Of a stretch of 64,000 nt of DNA, positions 22,801-32,200 are shown in pieces. Made by a program: the position numbers and the translations under genes. Location of the stretch: positions 15,148,614 through 15,212,613 of the forward strand of contig OZ020247.1 in NCBI GenBank assembly GCA_963971285.1, in the 5' to 3' direction. The DNA comes from Astropecten irregularis. Its lineage: Eukaryota > Echinodermata > Asteroidea > Paxillosida > Astropectinidae. How positions within the stretch are numbered: position 1 is the first letter of the stretch; every line of letters starts with the position of its first letter. Under the pieces are notes generated by a model. The model did not search any database, had not been told where the DNA came from, and saw nothing but the letters and a program-made list of their open reading frames with translations.

Positions 22801-25800
22801 GCATTTTTGACTTAGGCCTATCAACTTAGGCCTAACATTATTAATATTATAGTCACTTCGCTGGAATCTGCTAATTTCAAAATGGATATATATTTCTCAA
22901 GCCTGGAGATTTAACTCCAAAATTCCAAAATGGCTATCTGTGACTTTTTATTGATATATTAATTTCTGTGTTATGGTAGAACTAGGATGCATATAGGGCC
23001 TTGGCCTATTCGGAAAACCCGAATATAGGCCTACCTAAAAAAGAAAAAGAAAAAGAAGAATGTGCCACCAAAACAAAATGGAACTGAAACGGCCTGAGGA
23101 GTCACAGAACCAGCTAATGTTTTATTTATTTGAAATAGGCCTAGGGGCAATTCCACGCAAGTGCGACATAAGGGTCAAAATTTCAAAATGCTTTTCTCCC
23201 AAATATCTTTTGCAAAAGTGACAGGGTATATGCTGAAGCTTCTAGAAATAAAAAAAAATTGTCTCTAGACCAATTATTTTTTAAGTTACAGCACTCTGAA
23301 GTCGATGCTACATTTATGCTGCAAATTGGAGGTAAGAACATAAAATGTATTTCTTTTCATATTTTTCATCAATCTGATGATATCTAATTAAATTTTGTGT
23401 TAAAATACCAGGTTTGAGTGTATGTTTTAAGGAACATAACTTTTATTTAAATAGATTTTGTAAGATACCCATGATGCATGATCAAAATAATTGCTTAGGG
23501 TTGATGTAATGTCAGTCACGAAAAACAAAAGTTTTTCCTATAAAAGTAAGCAAGATAGTAATTAGAATCTGCCCTTCATTATTTTCTTGGTTTGGGCTGT
23601 GGGTAGTGCAGAAATGTTATAAAGTGACCTGATGATTGTTATTTAAAGATTTGGTAAATGGTACAAATGTGTAATGTCAGTCACAATGTAATGTCAGTCA
23701 CGATAAATTGTGATATTGTAATGTCAGTCACGTCAATACTTTTAGTCATAGGAGAAATTTTGAACAGTGAATGGGCTGATAACTTCTCTAGTATAGTACA
23801 CATATTCCTATAATGACATTTAATAATGCTGAAATAATGCTCTTAGATCTAACATACTTGTTTTTGGTATTTTACATTAAATCCACCGTCTTCAATGTAA
23901 TGCTTGTATAAAGTGAATAATAAATTGATTTTGTTTTGGTCAAATGCAACCCATGTTAACACTCATTCAACATGAATAATTATTTACATTTGATTGAAGT
24001 AAAAGTAATTGTATGCAGTCTTTTCCTTTTTTGAATAGGGGCATACATTACAAGGGTCTCACACTACATAAGTTGTACAAGAGGGTCAGGAGGATGCCAA
24101 AGACAGCAGCAGAGTGACAGGTCGAGTGCAGGAGAAATATGAAAGAAAGAGGATTAAATGCAGCATACAAGCAGACAAGGAAAGAAATGCAGAGGAACAA
24201 AGGTCACCAAAAAGAGAAAAAGAGGACAAACTATCTAAGACTTGTCAGAGAAAGTTGTGAAAGGTGTTGATACAATTGCAGTCAAAGAGTGGTGTGTTGT
24301 TGACTAATTATAAGGGTGAGCCCTGCCCTGGGGCATTAATTTAAGTTGTGTGTCCGAATGACAACTCCGAAGTGTCGTCATGGTAAAAGCTGGTGATAAT
24401 ACTTGAATTGGCCATTGCGAGAGGACAAAATACACCATAGTACACCACAGACACAATAAGGAGAAAGTTGGAAGCACAAATGTCTGTGAACATAGCTTTG
24501 ATGGTTTACAGCAAAGCTTATTTTTTTTAATACATACATGTAATGTACATACATGTATAGTTTATCAATGTACACTGTACATGTACTGTACATGTACATT
24601 TTCATGTACATGTACATACAGGCGTGTAGCCTTTTTTTCTCTCATTTCCAAGCTTTAATCATCTTAGAATTGTAATTATTCCTTTAAATATAGCATAAAC
24701 AGTCAATTGATACTTCTCTTGTTGACAGAAAGTGTATTATTAAAGTGTTGAATTGTTGCTACTGTTAACATCTGTTATGGATCTAACACGTAATGTCAGT
24801 CACGGTAATGTCAGTCACAGAGGTTAATTTGCATATTTGTTAAGAAATTAATTAAAAGTTTTTCCCATCTTACTACATTTGTTTGTAATCCTATTAGCAA
24901 TAATGTCATATGGATTTAGACCTGCAGCATTTTTAACTTGAAGAGAAATTTTAAAAACATGTTTGCCCTTTTTGGGTTGCGTCGCTTTTTGTAATGTCAG
25001 TCACGGCAATAAACAACCCCCCTGGTCGGAAGAGCTGAACATGAAATTTCAAAGTTTGATTACTGTCATGTGTATTGGGGTCCCAGTATCTCTCATGCCA
25101 AAAATGGTTCTGCTGACTGTAATTGTTTAGACATCAGAGCTGATTTGATATTCGAAATGTGTAAAAAATGTAATGTCAGTCACGGTGGAATTGCCCCCTA
25201 GGCCTATCATTTTTATCTAATTCTAGGTCATATAAAAACTGTTTGTAGCGGGCTCTAGTCCTTGATAGGGGCCTAGGCATTGATAGGCCTAAATCAAATT
25301 ACGAACCTCTTTTGTTCGTATTCGTTCTCACAGTCAACTCTTCCTCGTGTGCGCATGATGCAGCACATCTTGTCAAGCAGGATGCGGTTGTCTCGCTCAA
25401 TGGTCGCCAGGCGCTCCTCCTCAACCTGAAGTTTCTTCAGTTTCAGATGGAGATGCATGTACGTCTGCGGAGGTCTGTTGTCAATGACAGCCTTGGCTGC
25501 AAAGTATATGAAAAATGGTAAATTTCAAAATTTTAATCCGCCCTAAACTGATTAAGTTTTGGCAGGTGTAGGCCCTCTAGGTCTAACGTTAGGCCTAACT
25601 GTTAGGCCATAGGGAGGCCTATTTCATGCCTAACCATGTTCATGGTAATATCTTCTTCTTAAGAGACCTACTCAGTATATATCTCTTTGAATTCCATTTC
25701 TTTTATTGAGATGGTGTTTATCAATATAGGCCGAGGCCTATACCAAGAGATTATAAGGAATAACGTTAGTGAGATTTGCTGAGCAATGTTCGTTGGTTCT

Positions 25801-25913
25801 GGTTGCCTACCACTTCGGACTTTCTTTCTATGACGATCAAAACGTCGGTCGTCCCATCGCTTCTTCAAGAGCTTGTTGTTTGCTGGAGTAATAGGTTGGT
25901 ACGCACGGTGCAT
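19888..25913 (-). CDS. CFAP97D1: CFAP97D1-like sperm axonemal maintenance protein
   Basis: Small CFAP97-domain protein; the mammalian member is needed for sperm flagellar axoneme maintenance. Minus-strand exons: 25811-25913 (ATG at 25911-25913), 25307-25496, 22466-22589, 20155-20196, 19888-19956 (TAA). Donors and acceptors are canonical and phases run 1,2,0,0, giving 175 aa, close to the family's usual length of about 165. Exon 2 holds AKAVIDNRPP, a charged coiled-coil-like stretch and GRVDCENEY; exon 3 holds SLNRTKRQREILRVTHENQA followed by ILRRILSKEANY. These match, in the same order, the human segments around KVDCWNEY and SLNRETRNRELVRITMENQ, as I remember them. Exons 4 (42 nt) and 5 (Ser/Arg/Thr-rich tail) have no remembered counterpart and rest on splice sites and phase only. 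Intron 2 carries a 2 kb transposon-like element. The gene lies head-to-head with the CatSper4 gene. CFAP97D2 is the alternative paralogue name. Confidence 0.82.
20267..20576. mobile_element. hAT-like miniature element, 310 bp, with long G/C runs
   Basis: Ends CAGGCGCGGCTCTA and TCTAGAACCGCGCCTG form inverted repeats. Flanking 8-bp direct repeats CTGCTAAA lie at 20259-20266 and 20577-20584. Long G and C runs near the left end could form a hairpin. It lies in the region left of CFAP97D1 exon 4, within intron 3. Confidence 0.82.
21145..21465. mobile_element. Family C MITE, right end lost
   Basis: Left border TTAA (21141-21144) and AGGTATAATATGTGATTGGT. It runs through the core and stops after TTTCTGTTTCAGG. 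In CFAP97D1 intron 3. Confidence 0.62.
23144..25198. mobile_element. 2.06 kb non-autonomous DNA element with TAATGTCAGTCACG repeats
   Basis: It begins GGGGCAATTCCAC and ends GTGGAATTGCCCCC, an inverted terminal repeat, and is bordered on both sides by TAGGCCTA (23136-23143 and 25199-25206), a candidate 8-bp target duplication. The 14-bp motif TAATGTCAGTCACG recurs in one orientation at 23507, 23672, 23689, 23719, 24791, 24806, 24992 and 25171, the last touching the right terminal repeat. A decayed frame lies at 24094-24270. The element sits in CFAP97D1 intron 2. I cannot place its superfamily with certainty. Confidence 0.75.
24094..24270 (+). pseudogene. Decayed transposon ORF fragment starting MPKTAAE
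   Basis: 58 codons from an ATG to TGA, with one in-frame TGA at codon 8 (24115-24117). Beyond the break the frame stays open and is rich in Lys, Arg, Glu and Gln (for example RRNMKERGLNAAYKQTRKEM). A start of the MPK(S/T)AAE type followed by a basic helical stretch is, from memory, common in uncharacterised transposon-borne proteins of invertebrates. Its position inside the 2.06 kb element supports that reading, but the match is recollection only. Confidence 0.45.
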
Positions 25914-26275
25914 TTTGTTGTCACTTAGGCTTAACTAGAAAATTTACGAATGCACAGGAAGCTCGGTCCTCTTTGAAGCCTATCTTCTTGATGTCCAAGA
26001 AAAAAAACCAAATTCGAACTGATTCGAAAATAAATCTATTTGCTGTAATGATATTCATAAGTTGTTGCGCGTACTGAATACGCCAGCGTATTGTAAAACG
26101 CTCAACGCTCAACGCTGGTGAATATGAAAATGTGACGAACGGACGCACACGTGCGTGTATTACATAGCGCGCGCGGCACAAAATCTGCCTATGACACTCT
26201 GCCATTTATTTAACTCCCGAAAACTAGCTCAAGCTCAATCTCTCGCAATCATTATTCTTTAATACCGAAGGAGAA
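25914..26275. promoter_or_regulatory. Putative bidirectional promoter between CFAP97D1 and CATSPER4
   Basis: Only 362 bp separate the start codons of two divergent genes, so both 5'UTRs and promoters must lie here unless upstream noncoding exons exist. The stretch contains a GC-richer block near 26060-26190 with direct copies of CGCTCAACG, a half CRE-like TGACG, the palindrome ACGCACACGTGCGTGT and an alternating CG run. I see no convincing TATA box or complete RFX X-box. The assignment is from position only. Confidence 0.45.
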
Positions 26276-29200
26276 ATGGACAGCTCTAGTATTTCAAGTA
26301 AGCCTTCCTCTGCCGCCACTGATGTTGCTGCAGACGCACCGAATTCGACATTCCAGAGATTCGGCCGCCGAGCAACGCTCACGGCTGCCTTTGCTGGAAA
26401 GTCGTTCAAAAAGGTAGGAATAGACAAGAAAACCAACTTGGCTTAATTTAACCCGTAACAAAACGACGAAATGATAAAATGAAACTTGTAGCCCTAGTAT
26501 ACTAAAAAGAACATGCTGGCACATTAATAAGAAAAATCACCCTATAAAACAAAACAGGCCTAGGCCTATAATAATATTTTGCTCTTGTGTAGCCTATAAA
26601 TGCGACAAAACAACATTAGGCCTTGCTAGCCTATAATTATAAAGATTAACTTGACTGCAATAGTGCGATGATGACAATGATCGTTATGATGGTGAAGAAT
26701 GTCACTTGAGATGGTGAAGAACATAATGACAATGTGAAACCGAAGCCACGACAGCAAGATAGGGGGTATACGGACTCTACTCATTCGAGGTGGCAGTGAC
26801 AACGACACATTAAATGACGGTGGCCGCAAAGATGACGTTGAAAGTATCATAAAATTAATGTACTTTTGCCTTGCAGATTGGCCTGAAAGTGCAATTTGCG
26901 AACCGCTTCATCAAAAAGAAAACAGAGACACCCGAGTAAGTTAAAATCCCATACATCATTTTGTTAAGGTGTAATAAAATGGTTAATACGTACAATGCCA
27001 ACTTCAAATTCAATCAAACTTTTGAAACTGACGAAACATTTCATTCTTAACCCACAGAGAACCTGATATTCGCAGGCTATTCACTTTCGATCCATCTGCC
27101 GTAAGTAGAATTTCTCATATGGCTTAGGCCCTATCCTCAGAAAATTGAATGCCAAATTTAAAAATCATATCGCAATGTTAATAATGCACTGTGAAGCGTT
27201 ATTTATACCGCGTATAGTAAAACTTCAAAAGAATACAAGTCAAATGTTGTTTCCATCCAAATAATGTTCCATTAATCTCAGTGATCATAGAACAATGAGG
27301 TGAATGGTTAAAGGTAGTGCCATACTTTGGTAGCATATACCGAAATAGAAATCTTCACAGATTTACCTATAACTTTATGTTACAGGGTATGGTGGTGGTG
27401 GAAACACTCCGTTGTTCTGCTTGAAATGATGTTTTTATCAAGAAAAGAGTAAAACCAGTGATCAAAATTATGTATCATCTTTTACAAATAAAAAACAAAA
27501 GAGAAAACACTTAGGAAACATTGTGGCCGTTTTTCAATGTTTTCGCAAAAAGCGGGCACCGTATGGGACCGCAATGTTCACAGATGACTGTTACTGTATC
27601 TGTCTTGATATTTTTGCCCATGAATCTGTATTTCTTTGACAAAAACCAAAGTATGATATTACCTTTAAGACTCTAATAAAATTGAACACAACATGCTAAT
27701 TTCAGTCTTTCGGTTAATTGGCCATAGTTCATTTTGATCAAATCGATAAACATTTTCAGTCAATCGCCAATCAATCCCATAGTCAGGTCCATCATTCCAT
27801 TGATCGATTAATCAATCTATAACTCGATGATTAAGCAAAATTAATTCGTTAATTAACCAATAAATATCTTGATGGCGTCCACCATTGCAGCTCAAGCGAG
27901 GTGCGACAGTCTCGGAGCTTTTTGAGAAGGAGGAAAAGGAGGAAGACTTCAATGACGTTGTGGACCAAGACGACGAACGAGTGGAGGAGGTGGTGTCCCA
28001 GGTAAGAATCTAGGACGAAGGACTATAGACTGGAAGAATTAATGTCATAAATCTGTACAAGTTATGCTCCCAAATATGTAGTTAGAACAAAGAGGCATTG
28101 ATTAACATCGTTTTAAAGGAGACAAATGATAACTTATAATATAATAATCGAACTGCTTGTGACCTGCAGACTAGTGGTGTCTTCTTCTTTTTGAAAGATG
28201 TTTTTATAGAATGTGACACCTTAACAATATTGGGCATTAAATATCATTATGCACTGTTCAATGTTTAATTTGGCATCCCATGTGGTCTAGTGGTTAGGAT
28301 TCGTGGTTTTCATCCACGCGGCCCGGGTTCGATTCCCGGCATGGGAAACAATATTTTTACTTCATTTATTCCTGAAACAGTTTGTCCAATATAACACTTA
28401 AGTCACCTATGACATGCATGCAGTCCCATGTGGTCTAGTGGTTAGGATTCGTGGTTTTCACCCACGCGGCCAGGGTTCGATTCCCGGCATGGGAAACAAT
28501 ATTTTAACTTCATTTATTCCTGAAACAGTTTGTCCAATATAACACTTAAGTCACCTATGACATGCATGCAGTCCTATGTGGTCTAGTGGTTAGGATTCGT
28601 GGTTTTCACCCACGCGGCCCGGGTTCGATTCCCGGCATGGGAAACAATATTTTTACTTCATTTATTCCTGAAACAGTTTGTCCAATATAACACTTATAAG
28701 TCACCTATGACATGCATGCAGTCCCATGTGGTCTAGTGGTTAGGATTCGTGGTTTTCACCCACGCGGCCCGGGTTCAATTCCCGGCATGGGAAACAATGT
28801 TTTTACTCATGCTTTTGGTAACCTTAAGTTCAGACGTGCTTGTAGTCCTAAGTGGTTAGGATTTGTGGTTTTCACCCATCACGCGGCTCCGGTTCGATTC
28901 CCGGCATGTGAAACATTACTTTATTATACACTTTTTTTTTGCCATGTTCATAGATGCTTATGGAATATTTTGTACAATCTTTTTTGGGGCTGTCCTTTGT
29001 AGGGTTTGGTGGGATTCATGGTGGAGAGTTTCGCCTTCCGCTCCTTCATCCTTGCCGTGATTGTGGTCAACGCGATTCTGTTTGTGCTCCAGACAAATGA
29101 GGATCTTGTAAGTGAACTATTATTGCAATCGGGACCTCCGAAAGAACGGTTGGAAGGGAAAAAGAAGCGCGTATGTCTCATGTGGTCTCGTGGCTTTCAT

Positions 29201-32200
29201 CCAGGCGGCCGCGCCCGGGTTCGATTCCCGGTATGGGAAATATTTGATTATACAAATTTCACCATATTCACTGATGCTTTGAAATGGCTTTGCTATCATT
29301 TTTGCATTTGCTAATTAATTAATTTATCTATTTATTCTTTAGAAAACTTAATATAGAATAATTAATGAAAACATCATTCATAATTTCTATATTTCTAAGA
29401 AAAAACATAAATTGTTAATGCTTTTTTCTTCATCTTTTTCACGAAACAGTCGCAAGAGTATGCCTGGCTTTTCTCCATCTTCGATCACATCGTACTGACG
29501 ATCTTCGTGTGGGAACTGCTCTTGAAATGGTACAACGGCTTTTTCATCTACTGGAGGGTTGGATGGAACATTCTGGATTTTTTCATCATCCTCACGTTGT
29601 TCCTTGGCCCCAGTAAGTCACTGTCGTCCTTTTTAAAACTTTAACATGATGTGAGCAGATTTCTTAAAGTCGGAAGGACAGTTCATCTATGTTGAAAGTA
29701 TATGCCAACTTTTTACAGTTTGGGTTATTAAATACTTGTAGTTTCAATATGATTTGTTCAACAATATTGTAGATGAGCATTTTTTGCGCATAAATTCCTT
29801 GCGCCGATACTATAAAAAGCATCTGACCGCGCCATGACACATTGTTGCCATAACAACCGTATCTTCTGCTGTTCATTGCCATCACACGCAGCTGACGTTC
29901 TGCTTCGCCCTACTAAAAATAGAAGCTCCGTACTATACTGTACATTAGTAATTGTTTAGTCATGCATAATGCGGTCACTGCTGCACACACTGCATGAACA
30001 TTAACTCACTGTATTAATAATATACGCACCTACATCTCTCACTAACAGATCCCATGTGGTCTAGCGGTTAGGATTCGTGGTTTTCACCCACGCGGCCCGG
30101 GTTCGACTCCCGGCATGGGAACTTGATTTTTTAATGAAAATTTTGAGGAAAAAAAATGGTTGAATTGTCAATAAACTATTGAAAGGATTAATGTTCCTTT
30201 TCGATTTTACCTCCTTTTTTACTCACACTCCAGCTTTGTCTTTTCTTGGAAGCAGTCGGATTTTGAGAATTCTTCGCGTTATCCGTGCTTTCAGAGGTTT
30301 ACGAAGGTATGTACTTTAGAAACAAAAGAATTGATTTAAGCTTAAGAAAACTAAGGGGAAAAGGGTGTTAAAAAATTACATAATGAAAAAAAAACCCTTC
30401 GCCAATAATGATGAGAAATTGATAAAATTCATCATTACTGTATTTCAATGGATGCTTAATTGTCACATTTCTGAATTACATGTGAAGAGTTCATTTGCAA
30501 AAACAGGTAACTCCTTTGTTGAAAAATTTACATTATCATCTCGGATGCTTCTATTTTGTATTGAAGGATACACCAATACATTCTTCTTCTTTTTTTTCAT
30601 TTTCTGTACTTTGATAAATTTGCAATAAATTAATAAGTTTTACATGTTCAAATGTACGAAGTTATTTTTTCATAAATGGAGTTATGCAAAATAATGAACT
30701 CTTCATGTATATATATTAATCATGGTGTAATAAAATGTTTGCATAAAAACATTCATGTGAATTTTGCCTTCATTTTATTTCCTGTTTTATTTTGCAGTAT
30801 AAGTGCTCTCACTGGCCTGTCCGTTGTCGCACAAACAATCATGCAGTCTATTCCAGGTAAAAATTAACACTCAAAACAGTACACCCCTACACTACTATAT
30901 ATCCAAAACAAATCTCTTGAAAGATCAAACAGATTTTCGGTCGTTGTTTTACTATTTTTTGGATAAATACACCATTTCAGGCGGAAATATTTTAACAGTA
31001 TGTTTCTACCACCACCATCTTCATACCCTGTAAGTTATAAGTAAATCTGCGAACATTTCTGTTTTGGTCTCTTACCAAAGTATAATATTACCTCTAAAGA
31101 TCCTGCTATAGGATCGAAAGGCGTCACAGGCCCTCCTAACTCCAAGCATTTTTTTTTAATATAAATTCCAGGTCATTATTTTGGCTGATGAGCAGTTTGC
31201 AATAGTTTATTACTTATATTTAATTTATTTTACCAATTGATTAAACATAGTCGACAGGTGCACTTTATTGGCTGCCTTTTTTTTGACACAGATATGACAA
31301 ATATCGCCCTTCTGTTGGTCATCATAATGGTTGTGCTGAGCGTGGCAGGTGTGGCGCTGTTTAGCAGAGATTTTCCTGCCTACTTTGGAAACCTCGGTGA
31401 AGGTAATCAAGAAATTATTGATGACCAATTTTTATTATTTTTGTTGACATGGGAGTGGCAACCATGTAATTCTTTTTCATGATCATAAATTTTGAGAATA
31501 AGTAACATGAAGGCATGAAGAATTGCAAAACCCCATACTTTGTACTTGTGCTGAATTAAAGTATAATACACATGTATCTTCGAAAGCTCCCCAACCCAAA
31601 AACAGAGATAATAAAACCCAACCAGCCAAACAAACAAACAAGAATAGACAAACAAATTAAGAAAGAAAGAAAGAAATGTCTGAATCTTTTTTGCCATTTT
31701 GCAGCAATGTTCACCATGTTTATATGCGTCACTCAAGACGGATGGATGGGGATATTCAACAACTTTCAGGTAATTCAGCTACATATGAATATTGTTTATT
31801 TTATATCAAGATAATTCATAATAATCATTTTGGAAGATATAGTGAGTAAAACACCCATTATTTGATCAGGATTTATACTGCCTGGCATGGCTGAAAATCA
31901 CGATAGAAATTTACCTCTCAAAGAGGGAGTTTGATGCAAACCTTTTGGCATCTTTGTTGTCGGGGCGGGTACTGGGGCGTACTCGCGTACATCCCTTTTC
32001 TTTCAGCCAAAATAAAATAACTATAATATAGAAAGAGAGAGGGGGAGTGAGAGAGACTGAAAAAAGGGAAGAAAAAGGGGGAGGAGACAAAACTAGTTGG
32101 ACCATTTAGGTCGAAGCTTTCCAGAAAAATGCTAGCTTTGATCGCCCCAAAATGTATGACCCGTCGCTATTATTGAATTCATGGATGCTCGCCCATCCTT

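Larger units (their letters stand above)
28276..28793 (+). repeat. Tandem array of about 148-bp tRNA-Glu units
   Basis: Four units start at 28276, 28424, 28572 and 28722. Each is a tRNA-Glu plus a nearly identical spacer beginning AACAATATTTTTACTTCATT and ending CATGCATGCAG. The spacer identity shows tandem duplication of a gene-plus-flank unit rather than independent retro-insertions. Confidence 0.85.

Noticed and set aside
28276-28793. CRISPR array (regular repeats with spacers)
   Set aside because: The repeats are tRNA-Glu genes and the spacers are nearly identical to one another, the opposite of a CRISPR array; the genome is eukaryotic.
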